From assembly GCA_944324225.1 (NCBI GenBank), contig CALUVL010000001.1, positions 1-64,000 on the forward strand: a DNA stretch of 64,000 nucleotides, given 5' to 3'. A program made the translations under genes and the position numbers. This document shows positions 1-7,625 of this stretch, piece after piece; positions within the stretch are counted from its first letter, which is position 1, and every line of letters starts with the position of its first letter. Source of the stretch: Candidatus Gastranaerophilales bacterium (lineage in GTDB: Bacteria > Cyanobacteriota > Vampirovibrionia > Gastranaerophilales > Gastranaerophilaceae). The notes beneath the pieces are model-generated. The model searched no databases. It had not been told where the DNA came from and saw only the letters and a program-made list of their open reading frames with translations.

Positions 1-75
1 ATTCTGACAAAGGATTCACCGGAAAAATCTAAAAAGAAAACTTTCTTTGAAAAACTATTCGGCTGGTTAAAATAA
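1..75 (+). CDS. C-terminal end of an unrecognised protein (partial)
   Basis: Frame 1 is open from the first base to a TAA at 73-75 and encodes 24 residues ending KKTFFEKLFGWLK. The tail is basic and then amphipathic/aromatic. Too little is present to name a family. A hairpin at 184-203 lies downstream and could end its transcript. Confidence 0.5.
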   Translation: MLTKDSPEKSKKKTFFEKLFGWLK

Positions 76-183
76 TCGGCTCTGCATCTATATTGCTTTT
101 TTGTTGCGGTAAATTAAAATTTACCACAACCTACACTGACAGTTTAACAGGGAATATTTAACAATATTTAGTTAAATAAGTAG

Positions 184-203
184 GTCGGATTTACTAATCC
201 GAC
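184..203 (+). terminator. Possible terminator of the left-edge gene
   Basis: An 8-bp perfect stem (GTCGGATT / AATCCGAC) with a TACT loop is followed by ATTTTAT. The U tract is weak, so this may be only a hairpin. It lies about 110 nt after the stop codon of the left-edge frame. Confidence 0.35.
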
Positions 204-210
204 ATTTTAT

Positions 211-435
211 CTGCACTTTAGCTCCTAATTCAAACAAAAGCACTCCTAGCCTAATTCAACTCCAGAGTGTAAGAGTGCACTTCGTGTAAAAACCGTTGCA
301 AGTCAAGGCAACAGTTCCGAAACATTAATCGTTCCGAGCGCCTTTGCCTAATCCTGCACTTTAGCTCCTAATCCAAATAAAAGCGCTCCTAACTTAATTC
401 CGCTCCAATGTATAGGGGTGCACTTCGTGCACTAG
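211..435. repeat. Imperfect direct repeat pair (units near 211-293 and 354-435)
   Basis: Two units of about 80 bp share the order CTGCACTTTAGCTCCTAAT, a CTCCTA block, and a terminal GTGCACTTCGTG. They are offset by about 143 bp and differ at scattered positions. The second ends in GTGCACTTCGTGCAC, an inverted repeat. A degenerate third copy of the second half lies near 13019-13065. There is no open frame. The region 76-431 contains nothing else I can name apart from an imperfect hairpin at 103-130. Confidence 0.6.
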
Positions 436-782
436 CGGCGGTCTGTAACTTTGATTAAGTGCCAGCCGAACGGTGAAAATACAGGGTCGGAAATTTGCCC
501 TACAGGCAGTGTAAAGGCTTTTCTTTCAAACTCCGGAACCATCTGTCCGCGTCCGAAGCAGCCGAGATCCCCTCCATTTTGGGCTGACGGGCAGATTGAA
601 TAAAGTTTTGCATAGTATGCAAAATCCCCGCCGTTATCAAGTTCTTTTTTTATATCCATTGCTTCTTTAGCAGTTTTAACAAGAATGTGGCTGGCGCAAA
701 CTTCCGTAACGTCATCATCTGCGAATGCAACAGAGGTCAGAAGTACAAGAGCCAAAAATAATTTAGTAATAGTCTTAATCAT
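432..782 (-). CDS. Secreted parvulin-type peptidyl-prolyl isomerase (PpiC family)
   Basis: The 116-residue protein starts with a signal peptide (basic MIKTITK, hydrophobic LFLALVLLTSVAFA, likely cleaved after about residue 21). One rotamase domain follows, with the family signatures CASHILVKT (residues 29-37), GGDLGCFGRGQMVPEFE and FGWHLIKV near the C-terminus. Parvulins catalyse cis-trans isomerisation of X-Pro bonds. This one should act in the periplasm on exported proteins and lacks the chaperone domain of SurA. The ATG has no SD; a TAATAT hexamer lies exactly 6 nt upstream, which suggests a leaderless mRNA. Confidence 0.9.
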   Translation of the reverse strand: MIKTITKLFLALVLLTSVAFADDDVTEVCASHILVKTAKEAMDIKKELDNGGDFAYYAKLYSICPSAQNGGDLGCFGRGQMVPEFERKAFTLPVGQISDPVFSPFGWHLIKVTDRR

Positions 783-788
783 AACTTG

Positions 789-794
789 ATATTA
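789..794 (-). promoter_or_regulatory. -10 element 6 nt before the ppiC-family start (leaderless type)
   Basis: The minus strand reads TAATAT, then CAAGTT, then ATG. There is no SD. A TTGCCT lies 16 nt further upstream and is a plausible -35 element. Confidence 0.5.
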
Positions 795-869
795 CAACAA
801 ATAAATAAAAAGGCAATCCATCATATGAATATTTTTTATTGCATTTAATCTTTTGAATTTGCACCCTGC

Positions 870-898
870 AACCCCTCTTCACTTGCGGGAGAGGGGTT
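870..898. repeat. Intergenic hairpin repeat (AACCCCTCT / AGAGGGGTT)
   Basis: A 9-bp perfect inverted repeat sits about 45 nt after the dapB stop codon. It resembles dispersed CCCTCTCCC-type intergenic repeats. A related C-rich block occurs near 40625-40645. It has no U tract, so it is not a canonical terminator. Confidence 0.4.
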
Positions 899-942
899 AA
901 CATATATGATTTTCGACCATCAGAAAATCTGTGTCAGTATTT

Positions 943-1692
943 TTACATAATATTGTCAAGTCCATATACAAAATTGTTTGCATGAACCGTATGTCTTACG
1001 GCAAGAAGAACTCCAGGCATATAGCATTTTCTGTCCATGGAATCGTGTCTGATTGTCAGAACCTGACCTGAAGAGCCGAGGATAACTTCCTGAGAAGCTG
1101 TGTAACCTGGCATTCTGACAGAATGTATATGGATGTTTGAATAAGAGTTGCCGCCTCTGGCACCTTCAACGGTTTCAACTTCATCGCAGGTATTTATGGC
1201 AAAATCTGGCTTAACTTCGGCCATCATCTGCGCTGTTTTAATCGATGTTCCGGACGGAGCGTCTTTCTTCTGGTTGTGGTGAAATTCAATAATTTCAGCG
1301 TTATCAAAGTATTTGGCTGCCTGACGCGCAAACATCATCATCAATACAGCGCCTGTAGAGAAGTTTGGGGCAATGAAACATCCTGTATTTTTTTCAACGG
1401 AAAGCTGCCTTAGTTTTTCAATTTGTTCGTCCGTAAGTCCTGTTGTACCAATGACTATTTTGATACCGTTATTAAGGCAGTAAAGAGCGTTTTCGTAAAT
1501 TGATTTGGGCTGAGTAAAGTCTATCAGGATGTCGATATCTTCAACCCTTGCGGCTTCTTCAATTGTTCTGTACATGTTGTCTGCTGCAATGTCGATTTTT
1601 GCGACAAGTTCCATATCTTCTGCCGCTTCTACTGCATTTACGACTTCGCATCCCATTTTGCCTAAAGCTCCGCATACTGCAACTTTTATCAT
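943..1692 (-). CDS. dapB: 4-hydroxy-tetrahydrodipicolinate reductase
   Basis: DapB reduces 4-hydroxy-tetrahydrodipicolinate with NAD(P)H in the lysine/meso-diaminopimelate branch and so feeds peptidoglycan and protein synthesis. The 249-residue length fits the family. Visible motifs are the nucleotide-binding VAVCGALGKMG at the N-terminus, the FTQP and IGTTGL loop segments, and the substrate/catalytic region EIIEFHHNQKKDAPSGTS. The start has a strong AAGGAGAG SD. asd, which acts earlier in the same pathway, lies at 59.9 kb, so the genes are scattered rather than in one operon. Confidence 0.96.
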   Translation of the reverse strand: MIKVAVCGALGKMGCEVVNAVEAAEDMELVAKIDIAADNMYRTIEEAARVEDIDILIDFTQPKSIYENALYCLNNGIKIVIGTTGLTDEQIEKLRQLSVEKNTGCFIAPNFSTGAVLMMMFARQAAKYFDNAEIIEFHHNQKKDAPSGTSIKTAQMMAEVKPDFAINTCDEVETVEGARGGNSYSNIHIHSVRMPGYTASQEVILGSSGQVLTIRHDSMDRKCYMPGVLLAVRHTVHANNFVYGLDNIM

Positions 1693-1805
1693 AAGTTTTC
1701 TCTCCTTGGTTATTAAAGATATAATTATTTTTTTACATTCATTCTAAACTTTTTCAGGATTTTTTATATCTTAATTTTAAATTAACATAAAAACAATTTT
1801 TCTGG

Positions 1806-1811
1806 TAAAAT
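1806..1811 (+). promoter_or_regulatory. Promoter of the PC4-like gene and priA
   Basis: TAAAAT at 1806-1811 is preceded by TTAACA at 1782-1787 with an 18-nt spacer. Transcription would start near 1818 and give a leader of about 30 nt carrying the AAGGAGAG SD. Confidence 0.4.
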
Positions 1812-1846
1812 AAAAATCGTAACAGTTATTTAAGGAGAGAAGAATA

Positions 1847-2077
1847 ATGGCAGATGCAAAAATTTTGGCAACAATTGAAAGATCTGATACTGAACAGCTT
1901 CAGATTTCAATCAGTGAGTATAAGGGAAGAAGCTATTTGAATATGAGAATATTCTATACAACAGACGAAGGTGCAAGTTGGCTTCCGACAAAAAAAGGTG
2001 TAACTTTTACGCCTGATCAGCTTGATTTGCTGGAAGAAGCTATTCAGGAAGCTAAAAAAGAGTTTATGGAAGAATAA
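1847..2077 (+). CDS. PC4/YdbC-like single-stranded DNA-binding protein
   Basis: The 76-residue protein matches the bacterial version of the transcriptional coactivator p15/PC4 fold. Visible features are an N-terminal beta-rich part with EYKGRSYLNMRIFYTTDEGASW, a TKKGVTF turn, and a C-terminal helix LDLLEEAIQEAKKEFMEE. In this family the curved sheet binds ssDNA and the helix dimerises the protein. The stop overlaps the priA start by one base (TAATG), so the two are probably translationally coupled. That pairing suggests a role at ssDNA during replication restart, which is inference. Confidence 0.75.
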   Translation: MADAKILATIERSDTEQLQISISEYKGRSYLNMRIFYTTDEGASWLPTKKGVTFTPDQLDLLEEAIQEAKKEFMEE

Positions 2078-4302
2078 TGAAATATGCGCTTGCGCTTGTA
2101 AATATTACTGGTTTGGGAGTTAAGACTTTTTCGTATTTAATTCCCGATGAAATTAAAGAGAAAATTCAAATTGGACAGGCTATTTCTGTACCATTTGGAA
2201 GGCAGGGGCTTGTCCATGCTTTTTGTGTTGGGTTCTCGGACTATTTGCCGGAAGGGATAAAGGCAAAAAAAGTCAGCAAAATTCTGGATGAAACCCCCTT
2301 GTTTTCTATTGATTACCTGAAACTTCTTGAGTGGATTGCAAACTATTATTGCTGCGATCTTGTTACAGTTTTAAATGCTGCTATTCCGATGAAATTGATT
2401 GAAAAAGTTTCTAAAACGGAATTTTCTATTGAATTTATAAGTGATGACGGGGCGTCAAAGCGTCAGTCGGAAATTCTTGCAGTGCTTAAAAAATCCGGTA
2501 AAATGCCTCTTATAATGTTCGAAAAAATGGCAAAAACAACAAGAACAACGATTAAAAAGCTTGAGTCGCAAGGGTTTGTAAGACTAACGGAAGAAGATAT
2601 TTACAGAAATCCACTAGATATACTTCAAATCAGTACAAGAGAACCGTTGTTTGAACTTTCTGGCGACCAGCAGAAAGTTTATGAAGGGATAGAGCAAAAA
2701 ATCGGCGGGTTTAATCTGCCAAAAGAAGAGTCGATTTCGCAAACACTTCTCCTTCACGGAGTTACAGCTTCCGGAAAAACTGAGGTTTATTTCAAGCTTA
2801 TTAAGGATTGTATTGATGCAGGCAAAAATGTTCTTTTTCTTGCGCCAGAGATTGCACTTGCCTCCCAGTTGACCAAAAGGTTAGCCAAAAAATTCGGAAC
2901 TGAGGACGTTGCAATATGGCACAGCAGTATTTCCGACGGCGAGCGCTATGATGTCTGGCAAAAGCTTTACAAAAATGAGATTAAAATTCTAGCAGGTGCC
3001 CGCTCGGCCGTTTTTGCACCATTAAAAAACATCGGGCTTATAATAATTGACGAAGAACATGAAAGCGCTTATAAACAGACTTCTCCGGCACCAAGATATG
3101 ACGCAAGGGTTGTGGCACAGAAGCTTGCAGAATTTCACAACTGCCCGATGCTTTTAGGCTCTGCAACCCCTGATATTTCATCCTACTACCGCGCAATAAA
3201 TTCCGGAAATCTTTTTGAGCTTAAAAAACGATTTAATGATGCAAAGGTTCCGCCGGTTACTGTCATCAATATGCAGGAATACGGCCGTGCCGCATACAAA
3301 AATGTGATTTCAATCCCGCTTCAAAATGCGATAAAAGAAACCCTTGAGAAAGGTCAACAGGTTATACTTTTGATTAACCGTAGAGGATTTTCGACCTTCA
3401 CCCAGTGCAAGGCCTGCGGGCATGTTATTGAATGCCCGAACTGTGCGATTCCGATGATATGGCACGCAAAAGACCAGAGGTTAAAGTGCCACTATTGCAA
3501 CCATATTGAATATTTTCCGAACAGGTGCCCCGAGTGCGGGTCTGATGCTCTCAAAAACAGCGGAACGGGAACCCAAAAAATCGAACAGTATATTCAGGAT
3601 CTTTTCCCTGACAAAAATGTAGAAAGAATAGACAGCGACATTCTGGTAAGAAAAGGAGAACATATAAGGCTTCTGGATAAATTTCAAAAGGGAGGAATTG
3701 ATATTCTGGTCGGAACTCAGATGATTGCAAAAGGGTTGGACAACCCTAATGTAACTTTAGTCGGAGTAATTTCCGCAGACGCAAGCTTTAATCTCCCTGA
3801 CTTCAGGGCAAGTGAGAGAGGTTTTCAGCTTTTGACTCAGGTTGCAGGGCGTGCCGGAAGAGGCGAGTTTTCCGGAAAAGTTTTCTTTCAGACTTACAAC
3901 CCTGACTATTACGCACTCGCAAGTGCAAAGTCACAAAATTACGATGAATTTTATGCAACGGAAATTATTGCAAGAGAAGAATTTGATTACCCGCCGTTTA
4001 GTCAGATAATTAGGCTTATCTTAAGCGGACAGAATAATTTCCGTGCTGAAAAATCTGCTCAGGAAATTGCGCTTAGAATGTGCACCATGGTCGAAAAGTA
4101 CGGAATTTCAGAAAGGCTTGAGGTTCTCGGCCCCACCCCCTGCGTAATCGAGAGAATTAACGGTATGTACAGGTTCCAGCTTATTATCAAAAACAAAATG
4201 GGCGATAAAGGTCATCAGTTTGTTTCAAGTTTTCTGGGCAGAATAACAATGCCAAAAGATGTAAAACTTACCGTAGATGTTGACCCGCTTGATATCTTGT
4301 AA
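2077..4302 (+). CDS. priA: Primosomal protein N' (replication restart helicase PriA)
   Basis: PriA recognises stalled forks and reloads the replicative helicase. The 741-residue length is typical. The N-terminal fork-binding domain comes first, followed by a winged-helix part, then the helicase core with Walker A GVTASGKT (about 228-235) and Walker B box IIIDEEHES (about 321-329). The zinc-binding insertion has paired cysteines (CKACG, CPNC, CHYC, CPECG, about 445-500), and the C-terminal helicase motifs include GTQMIAKGLD and QVAGRAGRG. The ATG overlaps the stop of the PC4-like gene, so expression is probably coupled. Confidence 0.97.
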   Translation: MKYALALVNITGLGVKTFSYLIPDEIKEKIQIGQAISVPFGRQGLVHAFCVGFSDYLPEGIKAKKVSKILDETPLFSIDYLKLLEWIANYYCCDLVTVLNAAIPMKLIEKVSKTEFSIEFISDDGASKRQSEILAVLKKSGKMPLIMFEKMAKTTRTTIKKLESQGFVRLTEEDIYRNPLDILQISTREPLFELSGDQQKVYEGIEQKIGGFNLPKEESISQTLLLHGVTASGKTEVYFKLIKDCIDAGKNVLFLAPEIALASQLTKRLAKKFGTEDVAIWHSSISDGERYDVWQKLYKNEIKILAGARSAVFAPLKNIGLIIIDEEHESAYKQTSPAPRYDARVVAQKLAEFHNCPMLLGSATPDISSYYRAINSGNLFELKKRFNDAKVPPVTVINMQEYGRAAYKNVISIPLQNAIKETLEKGQQVILLINRRGFSTFTQCKACGHVIECPNCAIPMIWHAKDQRLKCHYCNHIEYFPNRCPECGSDALKNSGTGTQKIEQYIQDLFPDKNVERIDSDILVRKGEHIRLLDKFQKGGIDILVGTQMIAKGLDNPNVTLVGVISADASFNLPDFRASERGFQLLTQVAGRAGRGEFSGKVFFQTYNPDYYALASAKSQNYDEFYATEIIAREEFDYPPFSQIIRLILSGQNNFRAEKSAQEIALRMCTMVEKYGISERLEVLGPTPCVIERINGMYRFQLIIKNKMGDKGHQFVSSFLGRITMPKDVKLTVDVDPLDIL

Positions 4303-4341
4303 GTTCTGTTTAAGTCAAAAAATGTTTTGTCCTTCCTGCTG

Positions 4342-5091
4342 CTATAACTTGCTCCAGTATGTTTTATCAGTCAGAGCCCTTTGTGTGCAGCCTATACCAT
4401 TAAGAGTGTTTGTTGAAGTTTTGGAGCAGTAATTGTCATAATCATAGGCGGTTCCGTCAGCACCCATGGGCAAAAGTCTGCCGTCGCTTACGATTTGGAA
4501 TGTAAATAAATCGTGCCCCCATGCATTCGGATTTTTGTTTTTGTTTTTGCCGTTGACGTCAACTGAAATTAATAAATCTGCAGGGCTTATTTCGGGATTT
4601 TCAATCAGAATTAACATTCCGTTTTTAAGTGCAAATTGACCGTCGTCAAGCAGATTCGAGCCGATTTTTTTTGAAGCTTTATTAAATGTACTATAAGCGT
4701 CAGATAGTTCACCTTCTGATCCCCAGGAACCGTCTTCCGCCTGTTCGCCCGTCATACAAAGATCAGAATTTGTAGTGGTCCAAACTCCGCCGGAGCCGCA
4801 GTCTATCGGACTGTCAAAATATTTTATAAAAGATTTTTTAAAGGTTCGCCCTTTGTAATTAAAATCAGACGGAAGTACAGGATATTCATTGTCAGCATTC
4901 ATTCTTGAAAGCGCCTGAGATATAAGAGAATATGCGACCTGAAGCTGGTTATAAAGTTCTGTTCTTCTTTTGTCTGCTATTAAGCCCGGAAGTGTCATTG
5001 CCGCAACCACTCCGATTATTCCGATTGTTATCAGAACTTCTGCCATGGTAAACCCTTTTGTTTGTTTTATAACAGTTAATCCACAATTCAT
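4342..5091 (-). CDS. Type IV pilin-like / pseudopilin protein
   Basis: The protein has a class III (prepilin) signal, KQTKG followed by FTMAEVLITIGIIGVVAA. The predicted cleavage is between G and F, with the conserved Glu at +5 and a hydrophobic N-terminal helix. The rest (249 residues in all) is a soluble C-terminal domain with cysteines near the end. I place the start at 5091 because TAAGG lies just upstream; a longer frame to 5133 has no SD and would begin just downstream of the -10 box. It could be a minor pilin, a competence pseudopilin or a type II secretion pseudopilin. No pilus assembly gene is nearby. Confidence 0.8.
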   Translation of the reverse strand: MNCGLTVIKQTKGFTMAEVLITIGIIGVVAAMTLPGLIADKRRTELYNQLQVAYSLISQALSRMNADNEYPVLPSDFNYKGRTFKKSFIKYFDSPIDCGSGGVWTTTNSDLCMTGEQAEDGSWGSEGELSDAYSTFNKASKKIGSNLLDDGQFALKNGMLILIENPEISPADLLISVDVNGKNKNKNPNAWGHDLFTFQIVSDGRLLPMGADGTAYDYDNYCSKTSTNTLNGIGCTQRALTDKTYWSKL

Positions 5092-5144
5092 AATATACCT
5101 TACTGTATTAATTAATATTGCTAATTTATACATCTATAGTTGTT

Positions 5145-5150
5145 ATTATA
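5145..5150 (-). promoter_or_regulatory. -10 box of the pseudopilin gene
   Basis: TATAAT on the minus strand lies 53 nt before the chosen ATG at 5091, giving a leader of about 47 nt with an SD. This supports 5091 over the upstream alternative at 5133. Confidence 0.45.
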
Positions 5151-5192
5151 ACATGTATAGATGTATTTTGCAAATCTAAAGATTTGAATTGC

Positions 5193-5198
5193 TAAAAT
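5193..5198 (+). promoter_or_regulatory. Extended -10 element 6 nt before the XRE start (leaderless type)
   Basis: TGC-TAAAAT followed by GAGAGC and ATG at 5205. The extended TGN motif strengthens the promoter reading. GAGAG is at most a weak SD. Confidence 0.5.
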
Positions 5199-5204
5199 GA
5201 GAGC

Positions 5205-5408
5205 ATGATTAAAAACAGGCTGTCTATAATACTAGGTGAACAGAGAATGAGAATTTCAGAGCTTTCTAAACTTTCAGGGATAAGTCAGAATGCTCTCAAT
5301 AAGATTTACCACAACAAGACAAAAGGTATTGATTTTGATACTCTTAACAAAATATGTAATATCCTTAACAGAAATACGCAGGAAGTTTTTGAATTTACGC
5401 CGGATTAA
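5205..5408 (+). CDS. Small XRE-family (Cro/CI-like) DNA-binding protein
   Basis: The 67 residues form a single helix-turn-helix domain. RISELSKLSGISQNALNKIYHNKTKGIDFDTLNKICNIL shows the usual scaffold and recognition helices followed by the conserved D-x-L-x-K-I-C-x-L helix seen in short Cro/CI-type regulators. No effector domain is present. It is transcribed divergently from the pseudopilin gene with about 113 nt between starts, so it may regulate that gene or itself. No partner toxin is visible. Confidence 0.85.
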   Translation: MIKNRLSIILGEQRMRISELSKLSGISQNALNKIYHNKTKGIDFDTLNKICNILNRNTQEVFEFTPD

Positions 5409-5580
5409 ATATTTTAATATGAAATTTTTTGTAAGCATTCGAATAGAATTTTTGTGTCATAACAATTAATTCTAAACATAGATTGCAACATTAAGATTTG
5501 TAACATTATACAACCGTAATGTAAATATTTTTTACCATTGTGCTAATAATGTAATAGATTTTAATTTGAAAGGTAAACGA

Positions 5581-6390
5581 ATGAATATTGTACCCCTTGG
5601 AACAGTGAGTAATACAATGCCTGCTGCTAAACGAGTTTCATTTCAAGCTTTAACACTTAAAAATGCTTCCGAAACTGATAATAACAGGATGAATCAAAGA
5701 ACTAAAATAGTATCCGGTATTATTGCAGCGGGTGTTTTGGCTGCCGGCGGTATAATGTTGCACAGGTATTTTAAAGCTCAAAAAGTTTTAAATACAGCAA
5801 GCAGAACTGATGATTATTTGAATATAACACAAGAAGATGTTATTCCGCAGATTCTTCGGAATATTGAAAAGTCAAAAGATCTTCCAAAAGGGCTTCCTGT
5901 TTCTGTAAACACGTATTCCCCAATAAGTATTTCTCAAAGAATTTCACAATATAAGACAAATGTAAATAACTTTATAAAAAAAGAATTATTACCTGTATCA
6001 AATATGAGGGGTACTGTGCAGGCACTGCCGCTGGAAAATTTTCATAAATGGGAGGATGCGGCTAAAAGACTGAATAATGTTACCAAACAGGCCGTTACAG
6101 ACACATATAAATCTTTCAAGATTTGTTTGAACACTTTTAAAAAAAGATACGGACTTCAGGATAGAGAAATCGGTTTTATTAAGGAAGCCATGAATATGTT
6201 TACAGACAGAACAAGGATGGCGATGATTGCAAAAGAGGATATTGATCCAAGAATTCTTAATAAACAAATTACTCCGGAGCAGCTGTTTGCTGAAAAAATA
6301 AGCAGTGCTTTTGTGCCATCAATGGAAACCAATAACGCTACAGTTATAAAAAATCTTTTAACAAAAGTTTCGGAAACTATTAATTACTAA
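5581..6390 (+). CDS. Lineage-specific membrane protein with N-terminal FQA motif
   Basis: The 269-residue protein is not recognised. ATG 5581 is preceded by AAAGG, whereas the longer frame begins with a TTG at 5566. The N-terminus carries a short disordered stretch with VSFQAL (residues 20-25), then one transmembrane helix (about 45-65, IVSGIIAAGVLAAGGIML) and a mostly helical, lysine-rich remainder. Two other proteins here (27477 and 37583, minus strand) have a comparable F-T-G/A or F-Q-A peptide near residue 13-25. Its end overlaps the end of dxr by 11 bp (convergent). Confidence 0.7.
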   Translation: MNIVPLGTVSNTMPAAKRVSFQALTLKNASETDNNRMNQRTKIVSGIIAAGVLAAGGIMLHRYFKAQKVLNTASRTDDYLNITQEDVIPQILRNIEKSKDLPKGLPVSVNTYSPISISQRISQYKTNVNNFIKKELLPVSNMRGTVQALPLENFHKWEDAAKRLNNVTKQAVTDTYKSFKICLNTFKKRYGLQDREIGFIKEAMNMFTDRTRMAMIAKEDIDPRILNKQITPEQLFAEKISSAFVPSMETNNATVIKNLLTKVSETINY

Positions 6391-7528
6391 ATTTTCTTAT
6401 ATTGTTCTGAGTTTTTTCTCTAACTTCTCTGTCAACTTCAAAAATCTCGTCTATGGACGGATTTTGAATAACTTTGTGTTCTGAAAGCATTTTTTCTACA
6501 ATATCAACAATCTTGCAGAGTGTAATTTTTCCATCTAAAAATGCAAATACAGCTTCTTCATTTGCAGCATTAAGGCAGGTCGTGGCGCTTCCTCCGGTTT
6601 TGCCGGCATGGTATGCAAGGTTAAGGGCCGGAAACTTTTCAAAATCCGGTTTTTCAAAGTCCAGCCGCGCAATTTCCGCAAAACTGAAGCTTTTGGATTT
6701 TATTCCTTCAAACCTTTCGGGGTACGAGATTGCATATTGAATCGGAATATGCATGCTCGGCAGACCTAATTGTGCGATTACGCTTCCGTCTTTGTATTCA
6801 ATTGCGGAGTGAACAATGCTTTGCGGATGTACAACAACTTCAATATCGTCATAATCCATTCCGAAAAGATGGTGCGCTTCTATTATTTCAAGCCCTTTAT
6901 TCATCAGGGTTGCGCTGTCAACGGTAATTTTTTTGCCCATGTGCCATCTGGGGTGGGAGAGTGCTTCCTTTACTGTAGCTTTTTGCATTTCTTCTCTGCT
7001 TTTGTGAAGGAACGGGCCGCCGCTTGCAGTTATAATAAGTTTGTCAACCTGTTTTATGTCTTTAATGCACTGGTGAATGGCACAGTGTTCGCTGTCCACG
7101 GGAATTATTTTAACTCCATTTTCACAGGCTTTTTGCATAACTATATCGCCCGCCATAACAAGGGTTTCTTTGTTTGCCAGTGCAATATCAATTCCGTTTT
7201 TAATGGCTTTCAGGGTCGGTTTAAGTCCGATTTTTCCGGAACATGCAACAAGAATGATGTCGTTTTCTTTGTTGGAGCAAATTTGTTCTAAACCTTCTTC
7301 GCCGTGTAAAATTTCAGCTGAAAGTCCGCTCGGCGTTTTGTCCTTTGCGTTGTGGCATAGGTATTTGGGGCTAAATTTTTTTGCCTGATGTTCCAGAAGT
7401 TCAACATTGCTGCCGCCGGCAAGTGCAATGATTTCAAATTTGTCTGATAATTTTTCAATAACTTCCAGCGCCTGGGTTCCGATTGAACCTGTCGAGCCTA
7501 TGATGCTGATTTTTCTCTTCTTTTCCAT
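6380..7528 (-). CDS. dxr: 1-deoxy-D-xylulose 5-phosphate reductoisomerase
   Basis: Dxr converts DXP to 2-C-methyl-D-erythritol 4-phosphate, the committed step of the MEP isoprenoid pathway, using NADPH and a divalent metal. The 382-residue length fits. Visible motifs are GSTGSIG (NADPH binding, residues 11-17), the metal-site region IIPVDSEHCAI, the ITASGGPF loop, and the HPRWHMGKKITVDSATLMN block followed by EIIEAHHLF. The start has no SD; TATAAT lies exactly 6 nt before the ATG. Confidence 0.97.
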   Translation of the reverse strand: MEKKRKISIIGSTGSIGTQALEVIEKLSDKFEIIALAGGSNVELLEHQAKKFSPKYLCHNAKDKTPSGLSAEILHGEEGLEQICSNKENDIILVACSGKIGLKPTLKAIKNGIDIALANKETLVMAGDIVMQKACENGVKIIPVDSEHCAIHQCIKDIKQVDKLIITASGGPFLHKSREEMQKATVKEALSHPRWHMGKKITVDSATLMNKGLEIIEAHHLFGMDYDDIEVVVHPQSIVHSAIEYKDGSVIAQLGLPSMHIPIQYAISYPERFEGIKSKSFSFAEIARLDFEKPDFEKFPALNLAYHAGKTGGSATTCLNAANEEAVFAFLDGKITLCKIVDIVEKMLSEHKVIQNPSIDEIFEVDREVREKTQNNIRKFSN

Positions 7529-7534
7529 AAAATT

Positions 7535-7540
7535 ATTATA
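7535..7540 (-). promoter_or_regulatory. -10 element 6 nt before dxr (leaderless type)
   Basis: The minus strand reads TATAAT, then AATTTT, then ATG. No purine-rich SD lies in the preceding 20 nt. No clear -35 element is visible. Confidence 0.5.
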
Positions 7541-7587
7541 TTACAAACAGATTTTCTTCGTCTTTGAGTGAGATTTTTTGAAAATAA

Positions 7588-7614
7588 GGCGCCCCGCTTT
7601 TTAAGCGGGGCGCC
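7588..7614 (-). terminator. Terminator after the group B-like hydrogenase gene
   Basis: A 12-bp GC-rich stem (GGCGCCCCGCTT / AAGCGGGGCGCC) with a 3-nt loop starts 12 nt after the stop codon. On the minus strand it is followed by TTATTTT. It ends the hydrogen locus. Confidence 0.85.
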
Positions 7615-7625
7615 ATTTGTTATAT

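Noticed and set aside
103-130. GTTG-GGTAAATT / AATTTACC-CAAC hairpin as terminator of the left-edge gene
   Set aside because: It lacks a U tract on the plus-strand 3' side; the hairpin at 184-203 fits slightly better.
5205-6390. Toxin-antitoxin pair of the XRE gene and the next gene
   Set aside because: The downstream product is a 269-residue membrane protein with its own promoter region 170 nt away, unlike a toxin-antitoxin arrangement.
6474-7388. Four plus-strand frames opposite dxr
   Set aside because: They are antisense shadows of a well-conserved gene, have no SD and match no family.
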